A program made the translations under genes and the position numbers. Positions 48,132-56,469 of a stretch of 64,000 nt of DNA are shown piece after piece; the stretch's first letter is position 1, and every line of letters begins with the position of its first letter. The DNA lies in NCBI GenBank assembly GCA_016708765.1, contig JADJFD010000002.1, forward strand, positions 62,001-126,000. The letters run 5' to 3'. The DNA comes from Chitinophagaceae bacterium. Its GTDB lineage: Bacteria > Bacteroidota > Bacteroidia > Chitinophagales > Chitinophagaceae. The notes under the pieces were generated by a model. It was not told where the DNA came from. It saw nothing but the letters and a program-made list of their open reading frames with translations, and ran no database searches.

Positions 48132-49160
48132 ATGAACAAACCCGCAACGATAAAAGATATTGCCAAACAGTTAAACATCTCGGTTTCCACTGTATCAAGA
48201 GCTATGCGGAATGCTCCCGATGTAAACAACGATACTAAAAAAGCGGTAATGGCTTTGGCAGAAGAACTCAATTATCAACCCAACAGATTGGCATTAAGTC
48301 TCCGGCAAAAACAAACACATACGATTGGCGTAATTGTTCCCAATCTTGATTATGTATTGTCCATGATGGTAAGAGGGATTGATGAAGTAGCATTAGAAGC
48401 TGGCTATACAGTAATGGTGTGCCAAAGTAACGAATCTTTCGGAAGAGAGATTGTAAATACAAGACGTTTATTGGAAAGTTTAGTCGATGGATTTATTATT
48501 TCTGTATCTAGTGAAACAAAATCATTTGAGCATTTCAAAAAAATACAGGAACGGGACATACCTATGATTGTATTCGACCGAACCACCCCGCATCTTACAG
48601 CACCTACTGTTCATCTGGATAATGAAGAAGGTGGCTTTATGGCTACCGAACATTTACTGGAACAAGGTTATAAACGCATCGCCATTCTTGCCGGACCAAA
48701 AAATCTTGGCATAAGCAATAGCCGTATGGATGGTTATATGAATGCCTTAAAGAAATATAAAATCAAACCTGATCCTGCTTTGATGATTCATTGCGATTTC
48801 AATCAGGACTATGCATTCTTTGCTACAGAAGAACTTTTGGCCATGAAGAAAAGACCAGACGCCATATTCACCATCAGCGATAGAATGGGGATAGGCGCAA
48901 GCCTTGCTATTAAGAAAAAAGGGTTGACAATGCCGGACGACATTGCATTAGTGAGTTTTAATAACGAACCAATTGTAAGTCTGGTAACTCCCGGTATATC
49001 CAGTGTAGAAATGCCATCCTTCGAAATGGGCAAAGCCGCTGCCAAATTATTTATAGAAACCATGCATCATCCCGAAGACATGTCGGGAGTAGAAAGAATA
49101 TTTAAACCTAAATTATTCATAAGAGAATCTTCACAAAAATCTCTTGCAAAAAAATTGTAA
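48132..49160 (+). CDS. LacI-family transcriptional regulator
   Basis: 342 aa. The N-terminal helix-turn-helix ATIKDIAKQLNISVSTVSRA and hinge NYQPNRLALSLRQ are followed by a periplasmic-binding-protein-like effector domain (THTIGVIVPNLDYVLS ... IPMIVFDRT ... FFKPKLFIRES-like end). It likely senses a uronate intermediate and represses the alginate genes on both sides through the palindromes 52 bp upstream of its start, and its own gene. The PL6 gene follows 15 bp downstream in the same direction. Confidence 0.92.
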   Translation: MNKPATIKDIAKQLNISVSTVSRAMRNAPDVNNDTKKAVMALAEELNYQPNRLALSLRQKQTHTIGVIVPNLDYVLSMMVRGIDEVALEAGYTVMVCQSNESFGREIVNTRRLLESLVDGFIISVSSETKSFEHFKKIQERDIPMIVFDRTTPHLTAPTVHLDNEEGGFMATEHLLEQGYKRIAILAGPKNLGISNSRMDGYMNALKKYKIKPDPALMIHCDFNQDYAFFATEELLAMKKRPDAIFTISDRMGIGASLAIKKKGLTMPDDIALVSFNNEPIVSLVTPGISSVEMPSFEMGKAAAKLFIETMHHPEDMSGVERIFKPKLFIRESSQKSLAKKL

Positions 49161-49175
49161 TAAAACATTTTGGTT

Positions 49176-51440
49176 ATGATAAAATTATTATTGTTGAAAT
49201 GCTGTATTTGTATTGCTCTACTTAGCGGCGCCAATACTATTATTGTAAAAAATGCAGACGAATTAAAGAAAGCCAATAAAGAAGCAAAGCCCGGTGATAT
49301 AATAGTATTGCAGGATGGCATTTGGACTAATATTACCATCTCGTTGAATTGTAAAGGAACAAAAGAACAACCTATTACTTTTAAAGCACAAACAGCTGGC
49401 AAGGTAATCATCAGCGGTAATTCGAAAATGCTGATTGGTGGAACTTATATAATTGTTGATGGCCTGTACTTTACAAACGGATATGCAGGTAATGATGCAA
49501 TTATAAAATTTCGTGTAAATAATAATGAATTGGCTAACAATTGCCGGGTCACCAATACCGTCATTAATAATTTCAATAATCCAAAACGAATGGATGAAAA
49601 CTATTGGGTTGCTTTATATGGCAAACATAACCAGATAGACCATTGTAGTTTTCAGAATAAAAAAAATATGGGTGTGATGATGGCGGTAATTCTTGATGAT
49701 GAAAGAAGCCGGGAAAATTTTCATTCTATCAACAATAATTATTTTGGATTCAGAACGCCGCTTGCTTCTAATACAGGTGAGACACTAAGAGTTGGTGTAT
49801 CGCAACATTGTGAATTCAATTCCAATACACAAATCATTGATAACTTCTTCGAAAACTGTGATGGAGAAACAGAGATCATTTCGTTGAAATCCGGAAGTAA
49901 TGTGATTAGGAATAACCTGTTTAAAGAATGTTCGGGTGCTGTTGTACTTCGCCATGGCGATAATAACACTGTTGAAAGCAATGTTTTCCTGGGCAATAAT
50001 AAACCGGGAACTGGTGGTGTCCGCATTATCAATAAAGGACAATGGGTGGTGAATAATTTGTTTTATGAATGTCGTGGAAGGGATTTTCGTTCGCCGATTG
50101 CTATTATGAATGGTGTTCCTAATTCTCCGGCACATCGGTACGTACAAGTTACAGATGCTGTTATTGCTAATAATAGTTTTTATAATTGTACACCGCTAAG
50201 TTTTTGTGATGGTAGTGATGCAGAAAGATCAGCTACCCCATCAAACGTTGCTTTTATTAATAATATTTATTTTAATAACACCGATAATATTGCTTACAAA
50301 AAACATGACGATATAAGCCGTATCCGCTTTGCCGGAAACATTATTAACGATGCAATGTCGCAAACAATGCCGGATGGTTTTAATAAGTCAAGCATCAACA
50401 CTCAAAATGAAGGTGCTGCTATAATTCCTATAAGCAACAATAACGGAATCGCAATTAGTGATTCGCTAAATGCTATTAGCAGCACAAGACTTGCGGGTAA
50501 GCTTTCAGCCACACCTGGCATAACGGATATAGCAAAATTCAAACAAGTAATTGCTAATGCTGAAACGAAATGTGGTGCTGCATGGTTTGGTCCATCTTTT
50601 ATGACACAGGAACAAACAAGAATAAGAGTAACCTGTAAAACTGCTGACGATGTGTACAAAGCATTGCAGGAAAATACAACAGGCAGTCTCGAAATAATAT
50701 TGACCAAAAAAAAGTATCAATTCCCTGCGCCGCTAATACTTAATGCAAATGTTACAGTCTCAGCAAGAAGCAGAAGAACAATAAAATTTAATACTGCTTT
50801 CAGTGATTTCTTATTCTACATAACTGCGGGGAACAATATTACATTTAAGAAACTTCGTATCGATATGGATGATGTAGAAACTAAATCCTTCATTTCCTCT
50901 GACACTTCTGGCAGCAGCAACCATAGCAATCTGAGTATTACCGATTGCCATTTTAAAAGAGGTAAGATGCAATTCTTTAATGCAGCGAAAACAACCGTAT
51001 TGGATAGCATTATTATTACCAACAATACTTTTACCGATAACAAAGGCATACTGTTTAACTTTTCTCATGAATTAGACAAGAAAGGATATTATAATGTAGA
51101 AAAGCTGGTTATAGCCAACAATACAATAACAGAGCATAAGGGACAAATACTGGTCATGCAACGTACCGGTAATGATGAAAGCACAATGGGACCAAACCTT
51201 AGCTTTATCAATAACAAACTGACAGATTGCAAAAGTGATGAACCACTTATTCACTTGTATGGCACACAGGTATCGGCTATTATGAACAATAGCTTTACTA
51301 ATTGTAATGGAGGAAAAACACTGATACTGTTTGAAGATATTGTAAGAGCTGCACATAGTTTACGTTCCAACTCGATTATAAATTCTGGAAAGGTTGTTGA
51401 AAATCAGTTTGTAGTTAGTGATGGGAATGTGGTGAAGTAG
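49176..51440 (+). CDS. Secreted PL6-family alginate/chondroitin-B-type lyase, two-domain
   Basis: About 754 aa from the ATG at 49176 (a TTG two codons earlier is less likely); signal peptide MIKLLLLKCCICIALLSGAN. The right-handed beta-helix N-terminal domain has the PL6 catalytic pair Lys238 (IISLKSGSN) and Arg259 (VVLRHGDN), 21 residues apart as in chondroitinase B, plus NNYFGFRTPLASNTGETLRVG. A second parallel beta-helix domain (from ~490) has lost these residues, so it may bind or orient the polymer. It is predicted to cut alginate endolytically or as a monomer-releasing enzyme outside the cytoplasm. Confidence 0.9.
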   Translation: MIKLLLLKCCICIALLSGANTIIVKNADELKKANKEAKPGDIIVLQDGIWTNITISLNCKGTKEQPITFKAQTAGKVIISGNSKMLIGGTYIIVDGLYFTNGYAGNDAIIKFRVNNNELANNCRVTNTVINNFNNPKRMDENYWVALYGKHNQIDHCSFQNKKNMGVMMAVILDDERSRENFHSINNNYFGFRTPLASNTGETLRVGVSQHCEFNSNTQIIDNFFENCDGETEIISLKSGSNVIRNNLFKECSGAVVLRHGDNNTVESNVFLGNNKPGTGGVRIINKGQWVVNNLFYECRGRDFRSPIAIMNGVPNSPAHRYVQVTDAVIANNSFYNCTPLSFCDGSDAERSATPSNVAFINNIYFNNTDNIAYKKHDDISRIRFAGNIINDAMSQTMPDGFNKSSINTQNEGAAIIPISNNNGIAISDSLNAISSTRLAGKLSATPGITDIAKFKQVIANAETKCGAAWFGPSFMTQEQTRIRVTCKTADDVYKALQENTTGSLEIILTKKKYQFPAPLILNANVTVSARSRRTIKFNTAFSDFLFYITAGNNITFKKLRIDMDDVETKSFISSDTSGSSNHSNLSITDCHFKRGKMQFFNAAKTTVLDSIIITNNTFTDNKGILFNFSHELDKKGYYNVEKLVIANNTITEHKGQILVMQRTGNDESTMGPNLSFINNKLTDCKSDEPLIHLYGTQVSAIMNNSFTNCNGGKTLILFEDIVRAAHSLRSNSIINSGKVVENQFVVSDGNVVK

Positions 51441-51789
51441 CTCTGTAACGGGATTGTCTAATTACTTTCGCTGGTGTCTTTGCTTTGCTTCTTGCCTGCA
51501 CACAACACACAGCGACGGCGTGATGCTTTTTTCGAACACCAACAAAGACTAAACCTCCATTTTATTCTCTCCCAACAACTATTTTCATTTACTCATTACT
51601 TACTCTGTCAATAATATAACTACTCATCTTTTTTACCACCCTCTTGCCTTATCATGGTTCGTGGCGACACCAACCATTGCCACACTCACCATTACTACGG
51701 ACACTAACCAAGGCCGAGTCATTCAATTTTTTTTATTTTTTAGCCTCACATTTTTATTCATCGTTTCCTTTTCCTTATTTAACTGAACA
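51441..51789. other. 349-bp intergenic stretch without recognisable gene
   Basis: Nothing protein-like is seen in any frame. Short inverted words (GGTGTCTTTG near 51474 and the ACACCAACAAAGAC stretch near 51538) could pair loosely. It separates the alginate locus from the FGE operon and may hold a terminator for the PL6 gene, but no clear stem plus T-run is present. Confidence 0.5.
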
Positions 51790-52191
51790 CTACGGACAAC
51801 AGGGGACTGGCAATCTATCCCAAACTGTTAACGGGAGCTTGGCAATCGAGTCCGGGACATCAATGCTGTCTATAATATCACAAACTACTGGATTGCTTGG
51901 TAAGAATCTGATAAAAACTTTCTCTCCAATCCAACTATTAGGAACCACTTCGTTTCGTTCTTCTGCCTCATATTGTTTGTCATTATACTCAAACTGAATT
52001 GTTACCCATCGGCCAGATTTAGCACCTTTTATCGCTTTTATAGTGGCTATGGAATACAACCCCTCTTTCTCGATTTTCTCCTGATAATGCTTAGCTTGTA
52101 TTGAATCAATAACCATCCAACTAAACATCATCATTAGCATGACAAATGCATAAGGATATTTCTTAAAATATTTAATTACTGCTTTAATCAT
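51790..52191 (-). CDS. Small membrane-anchored protein of unknown function
   Basis: 133 aa. A basic N-terminus (MIKAVIKYFKKYPY) leads into one hydrophobic helix AFVMLMMMFSWMVIDSI, then a compact beta-rich domain (ATIKAIKGAKSGRWVTIQFEY, YEAEERNEVVPNSWIGEKVF) resembling DUF3592-like modules. The frame ends in PVPCCP. Its ATG starts 2 bp after the stop of the 77-aa ORF, so the two are coupled. I do not recognise a precise family. Confidence 0.65.
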   Translation of the reverse strand: MIKAVIKYFKKYPYAFVMLMMMFSWMVIDSIQAKHYQEKIEKEGLYSIATIKAIKGAKSGRWVTIQFEYNDKQYEAEERNEVVPNSWIGEKVFIRFLPSNPVVCDIIDSIDVPDSIAKLPLTVWDRLPVPCCP

Positions 52192-52193
52192 AT

Positions 52194-52427
52194 CTACTCA
52201 TTAGATTCAACGCCATTCTTAATTATTTTATTAATCACTTTCTCTTGCAAATCGTTTGAAATGTCAATGAAGTTTTTGCCCTTGTTGATCTTCCTAAAAA
52301 CTTTGAAAGTCCTTTGTTGTGTGTTGAGTGCTGCCTTGTGCCTAAGCAAAAACACCAACAAACGAATTATAGGAAACCCAACTCTTTTCCTTCCTGAGAC
52401 TTCCATATTCAGTAATTGCTGCTTCAA
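52194..52427 (-). CDS. Short hypothetical protein in the FGE operon
   Basis: 77 aa with no recognised domain; basic, with a hydrophobic patch (FPIIRLLVFLL) and a charged C-terminal half (NKGKNFIDISNDLQEKVINKII). It starts 5 bp after the FGE-like gene and ends 2 bp before the membrane protein, and this tight spacing is the main reason to accept it. It could be a chance frame. Confidence 0.45.
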   Translation of the reverse strand: MKQQLLNMEVSGRKRVGFPIIRLLVFLLRHKAALNTQQRTFKVFRKINKGKNFIDISNDLQEKVINKIIKNGVESNE

Positions 52428-52432
52428 GCAAT

Positions 52433-53578
52433 TTACTTACTCCTCACACACCGAAACCCTGTATGTTCCAAACCAGTATCATGGCTGCTCTTCATTCTTC
52501 TGGCAGAACGATAGCCACTGCAATAAGAATCATTACATAAAAAACTACCGCCACGCAGGCTTCTTTTTTCTGTAAATGGTTCCTGAGGATCAAATGATGT
52601 AGTTGGCCCTTGCGGATTGACTGTAGTTTTTCCTTGCAGTTGTTTGTAATAATCATAATTATACAAGTCACTGCACCACTCCCACACATTGCCCGCCATA
52701 TCATGCAAACCATAGCCATTTGCTGCAAATGATTTTACAGGTGCTGAAGTTATATACCCATCTTTCTTTTCATTCAGGTAAGGAAATTTTCCTTCCCAAC
52801 TGTTGGCTTTTGGTTTACCAGTATTTACATGCTCATTTCCCCAGGGGTAAATATTATTTATCAATCCGCCTCTTGCTGCAAATTCCCATTCCGCTTCCGT
52901 TGGTAATCGTTTGCCCGCCCATTTGCAATAAGCCATCGCATCATCCCAGCTTACCTGCACCACCGGATAATTTTCTTTCCCTTCAATACTGCTGCCAGAA
53001 CCTTGTGGATGTTTCCAGCTTGCACCATTTACCCAACTCCACCATTGGTTAAAATCATTCAGGTCAACAGGACCATTTGAAGATCTGAACACCAATGATG
53101 CTGCCACCAATACACTGTCCGGAGGTTTGGAAGTATTGGGTGGAACTGTTTTTTTTAATTCTTCCCAATCAGGTTTTTTTTCTGCTGTTGTTATGTAACC
53201 TGTTGCGTCTACAAATTTTTTAAACTGTGCATTGGTTACTTCAGTTTCATCCATATAAAAAGCAGACACCTGCACTTCATGTTTTGGATATTCATCAGGG
53301 CTTGCCTGTTCATTGTCGGCACCCATATCAAAAACACCACCGGGAATCAGCAGCATTCCATTTGTAGAAGAATCGCCATTAAACTGAATACTGTTACCGG
53401 ATGAATCGTTACCAAACCTTGAAGGAATATTCATACAAGAGTGGGTAGTATCCATTTCTGTAGATGCTATCTCTTCTGTTTTTGAACTATTACAGGAAGC
53501 CAATATCAATATACACATCAAGTCTGAAAAGTAATTTCTATTGCATATGATCGTTAATATATTCTTCAATTTATTCAT
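52433..53578 (-). CDS. Formylglycine-generating-enzyme (SUMF1) family lipoprotein
   Basis: 381 aa. A hydrophobic leader ends in the lipobox LASC (Cys 29). The FGE-sulfatase domain spans about 75-380: MLLIPGGVFDMGADNEQASPDE, VSWDDAMAYCKWAGKRLPTEAEWEFAARGG and YGLHDMAGNVWEWCSDLY. The C-terminal RGGSFLCNDSYCSGYRSARR keeps two cysteines (348 and 353) at the spacing of the catalytic pair of true FGE, which many bacterial homologues lack. It may thus be catalytically active on a Cys-type sulfatase, but no sulfatase gene lies in the window. GldJ/GldK-like gliding lipoproteins share this fold and are an alternative reading. Confidence 0.85.
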   Translation of the reverse strand: MNKLKNILTIICNRNYFSDLMCILILASCNSSKTEEIASTEMDTTHSCMNIPSRFGNDSSGNSIQFNGDSSTNGMLLIPGGVFDMGADNEQASPDEYPKHEVQVSAFYMDETEVTNAQFKKFVDATGYITTAEKKPDWEELKKTVPPNTSKPPDSVLVAASLVFRSSNGPVDLNDFNQWWSWVNGASWKHPQGSGSSIEGKENYPVVQVSWDDAMAYCKWAGKRLPTEAEWEFAARGGLINNIYPWGNEHVNTGKPKANSWEGKFPYLNEKKDGYITSAPVKSFAANGYGLHDMAGNVWEWCSDLYNYDYYKQLQGKTTVNPQGPTTSFDPQEPFTEKRSLRGGSFLCNDSYCSGYRSARRMKSSHDTGLEHTGFRCVRSK

Positions 53579-53776
53579 TTAGCAATAATGCGATTACTTG
53601 CCAATACAAAAATTAGTGAACCCTTATATATCAGGGCTTTCCGAAGATAGGGCAACAAATAGCCAACAACAACTGATGAAGCAAGGGAAAACGCTACACA
53701 AAGAAAAGAAAAATCTTTGTTGATGGTAGGGTGTGCTGTGCCTTATCATAGACAAAAGCAAAGATAAGATTTCTAC

Positions 53777-53998
53777 TTACCTAAGTTGCTTTGCAACCGT
53801 CTCCGGTTGCAAGCCCATGTACTGGCAAAACTCATCAACAGTAACAACCTGGTGCTGCTGCTTCTTGAAGTGATCTTTAATCTTCTTGATGAGGTTTCTT
53901 CCATACCTGTCGCTTCTGCCTGTGATTACCTGAATGTCCTTCGGATAAATGCACAGTCTATTCATTATTTCAATTATACTTCTTAATACACTATCCAT
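53777..53998 (-). CDS. Small conserved-looking protein of unknown function
   Basis: 73 aa from the ATG at 53996-53998 (the frame extends six codons further to a TTG). Sequence MDSVLRSIIEIMNRLCIYP followed by KDIQVITGRSDRYGRNLIKK and HQVVTVDEFCQYMGLQPE reads like a compact helical DNA- or protein-binding domain, perhaps winged-helix-like. No family is recognised. It is divergent from the 249-aa gene at 54212, with a strong promoter for the latter between them. Confidence 0.6.
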   Translation of the reverse strand: MDSVLRSIIEIMNRLCIYPKDIQVITGRSDRYGRNLIKKIKDHFKKQQHQVVTVDEFCQYMGLQPETVAKQLR

Positions 53999-54114
53999 AC
54001 CGATGATATACTTCAAAGATGAAAGTGATATTGCAAAGATAAATCATTTTCATAGGCGGTGAAAGTGTGTTTGTTGGAATAATGCGGAAGAAACGGAACG
54101 GATGACTTTCAACT

Positions 54115-54146
54115 TTTGCATAGCCTAAATACTGCTTCTATTTTTG
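54115..54146 (+). promoter_or_regulatory. Near-perfect Bacteroidota promoter for the 249-aa protein gene
   Basis: TTTG at 54115-54118, a 20-base spacer, and TATTTTTG at 54139-54146: both boxes match the -33 TTTG / -7 TAnnTTTG consensus with correct spacing. The start codon is at 54212, giving a leader of about 60 bases. Confidence 0.65.
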
Positions 54147-54211
54147 TTTTCAAATGCTGATAAAACAGCTAAAAAAGAAACGGTTTTACTAACTCATAAA
54201 AATTTAAAGCA

Positions 54212-54961
54212 ATGGCAAAATTAAAAGGTATTCTAAAAATTGAAGGCACTCTGGATGAGTTAACCTTCTACAAAACACAAGATGGTCACCTGGTGAAAAC
54301 CAAAGGTGGTGTATCTGCTGACCGTATTGCAAATGATCCAAACTTTCAGCGTACCCGTGAAAACGGTTCTGAATTTGGAAGCTCTGCAACTGCCGGTAAA
54401 GTTCTCCGCAATGCAGTTCGTAATTTGATGATGAACGCTGCTGACAATCGTGTTACCAGTCGTTTAACGCAAATCATGACGCAAATCAAAAATTACGATG
54501 TGGCTTCTGTTCGTGGTGAACGTACCGTTGCCGATGGTATTGCTGATCCTGCTGCATTGGCTTTGTTGAAAGATTTTGATTTCAACGACAAAGCTCTTTT
54601 GAGTGGTGTAATGTTTGCACCGTTCACCGTTGTGCCTCTTTCCGGGGTAATCAACATTCCAGCGTTTGTACCTATTAATGATATTTCGTATCCTTCAGGT
54701 GCTACGCACATCAGCATGAAAGGTGCTTTTGCAAATGTTGACTTCACAAACGAAATCAGTGCAATTGAGTACAGTCCTGTAACCAACTTGCCGATTGATG
54801 GAACCAACACTCCTGTAACACTTACTCCTGCCGGTGTTCCCGCTGGCACAGGAACTAAGTTTTACCTGTTGCTGATTGAGTTCTTTCAGGAAGTGAATGG
54901 TATTCAGTATTCGCTTAAAAATGGCTCATACAACGTGCTGAACATCGTTGATGCTGCGTAA
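54212..54961 (+). CDS. Unrecognised 249-aa protein with strong promoter and terminator
   Basis: 249 aa, no signal peptide or membrane segment. The N-terminus MAKLKGILKIEGTLDELTFY followed by KTQDGHLVKTKGG and the Arg-rich helix FGSSATAGKVLRNAVRNLM resemble proteins often called hypothetical in Bacteroidota; the C-terminal half is beta-rich (GVINIPAFVPINDISYP, FYLLLIEFFQEVNG). I cannot name a function. A consensus promoter and an intrinsic terminator make it a single-gene unit that looks well expressed, and its base usage is visibly more GC-rich than its neighbours. It borders the gene-poor structured region. Confidence 0.75.
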   Translation: MAKLKGILKIEGTLDELTFYKTQDGHLVKTKGGVSADRIANDPNFQRTRENGSEFGSSATAGKVLRNAVRNLMMNAADNRVTSRLTQIMTQIKNYDVASVRGERTVADGIADPAALALLKDFDFNDKALLSGVMFAPFTVVPLSGVINIPAFVPINDISYPSGATHISMKGAFANVDFTNEISAIEYSPVTNLPIDGTNTPVTLTPAGVPAGTGTKFYLLLIEFFQEVNGIQYSLKNGSYNVLNIVDAA

Positions 54962-54986
54962 AAATTGTTCGTTCTTTCAGTTAGGA

Positions 54987-55017
54987 AAAAGCCCTGCCGA
55001 TTTGGTGGGGCTTTTTC
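54987..55017 (+). terminator. Intrinsic terminator after the 249-aa gene
   Basis: AAAAAGCCC (54987-54995) pairs with GGGCTTTTT (55009-55017) across a 13-base loop, ending in a T-run; 25 bases after the stop codon. Confidence 0.8.
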
Positions 55018-55293
55018 TTTTAAGCAAAGCCCCTAAAAGGGCAATGCTGAAAGCTGGCGAACACCTGATGGATAACGCCAAAGGCAACAACCACAAGGAA
55101 GGCGATAAACCCTAACGCCTGTGTGATGCTGGGCAATGATAGCCGACTTGCGAACATAGCGGCTATATGCATGAGGTGAAAGCTGCAAGAACTGATGAAG
55201 GACCTGCGGTGTAAATGGGCAAATGCCTGGATGACTGCCCGAACTGATACGTGGATGCTTGTGCATAGTAGATAAATTTTATGTGCATCTCTC

Positions 55294-55423
55294 AGCATGG
55301 CGGATAAAAAAACCAAAAGGAAACGGAATAAATGATAGCCTTGTGCGGTGGGTCTGTGTTTATGCCGTAGTCTTTTGGTTTTTTTTCGTTGGCTTTGTGC
55401 GGTTGCCCGCCATGCTATCTTTG
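55294..55423. repeat. Hairpin element copy 1
   Basis: 25-nt arms at 55307-55331 (core AAAAAACCAAAAGG) and 55360-55384 (core CTTTTGGTTTTTT) are inverted repeats of each other (21 of 25 positions pair). They are enclosed by an outer perfect 10-bp stem AGCATGGCGG (55294-55303) / CCGCCATGCT (55407-55416). CGTTGG and TGTGC words follow the right arm, and the copy ends at TATCTTTG (55416-55423), a -7-like box. The right side carries extra bases, so the structure has an asymmetric bulge. Confidence 0.7.
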
Positions 55424-56023
55424 CACATTAAAATTTAACTACGGTACAAGTAGCATCATGTAAAGGGCTGCCTTACATTTTGCTTTTTAAGTGCCGGTAT
55501 ATCATTGCTCTTTTTAAATCATTGATTAACGCCAAATGTTGACGGATGGATTTTTCCTTTGCTTCCAGTATTTTGACTTTATGAATAGTGTTTTTGTATT
55601 CGCTTGTTTGTTTGCTCACTATTTCGGCTTGTATGCCAACTTCATTTTTTAAATCCGAAATACGAATGAACGGAATAACGGAACCAGTAAGGAACTGATG
55701 AAAATGCTTTGCTTTCCACAAACCGAAAAGCAGCCAGAAATAGAAATCTTTTGCTCCTCATTTTTGCAAATGCAAACAAAGGAATTTGGACAAGGTGCGG
55801 TAAGTGGTTTGCCACTATTTAAACCTTTTGAAAGGATGTAAAATTCAAAACCTGTGCTTTGATTTTTTACGCTGTACGTTTGAAACTTTGGACTGTGCAT
55901 AATGGTAGCTTTAAAATTTACGCTGCTTTGAACCCTTGCAACTGCCCTGCTTCGCTTACGCTACGCAACACATATATAATTTGACAAAGAAAAAAAACAG
56001 AAAAAAAAAGAAAGCAATCGCAG

Positions 56024-56179
56024 AGGTGGCGTGGCTAAAAAACCAAAAGGAAACGGAATAAGTCCCGAAGGGTGAAAGGCAAATACCAATAAAAAAATAA
56101 ACAGATTATTTGCCTTTCATTATGCCGTAGTCTTTTGGTTTTTTTATCAGCGTTGGGCTGTGCCAGCCACCTACCTTTG
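56024..56179. repeat. Hairpin element copy 2
   Basis: The same 25-nt arms as copy 1 occur at 56037-56061 and 56120-56144. Inside them is an additional perfect 13-bp stem TGAAAGGCAAATA (56073-56085) / TATTTGCCTTTCA (56107-56119) absent from copy 1. Outside them AGGTGGCGTGGC (56024-56035) pairs with GCCAGCCACCT (56162-56172) with one bulge; this stem differs in sequence from copy 1 but still pairs. It also ends at a -7-like box, TACCTTTG (56172-56179). Confidence 0.7.
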
Positions 56180-56469
56180 CTGCACTTTTTTATTTTTATT
56201 TTTTTCAGGATCATCTTTTCAATTTCTATTCTTCTTTAGAAAAAAGAAATCCGAATTGTATTTCTACAATGCTTATCAATCGCTATTAAATTTCAATTGG
56301 AACGGAGATGTCTTTCGTGGGTCGGCTGGGGTAAACACTTCGCAGAAAAAAATAAAGCATACCGCTTTCAATCGTGCAGTGGGTTAAGAGCAAATGCAAT
56401 GACTGAACGGAATGGAGCAAACCGGGTTGGTGGCTTGGAGTGGCATGAGCAGTTTGCTTAGAAGCGTTG

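Noticed and set aside
52261..52575. Plus-strand 104-codon frame antisense to the FGE gene end
   Set aside because: Composition is that of a shadow of the minus-strand genes; the opposite-strand 77-aa frame fits the operon better.
55020..55316. Minus-strand frames of 77-98 codons over the start of the gene-poor tract
   Set aside because: Low-complexity Ser/Ile/His-rich sequence, no domain, overlapping frames of equal quality, and stems in the DNA explain the open frames.
55307..55384. Hairpin elements as simple rho-independent terminators
   Set aside because: The A/T-rich arms could stop transcription, but the large structured loops, outer paired stems and conserved trailing boxes are not explained by a terminator alone.
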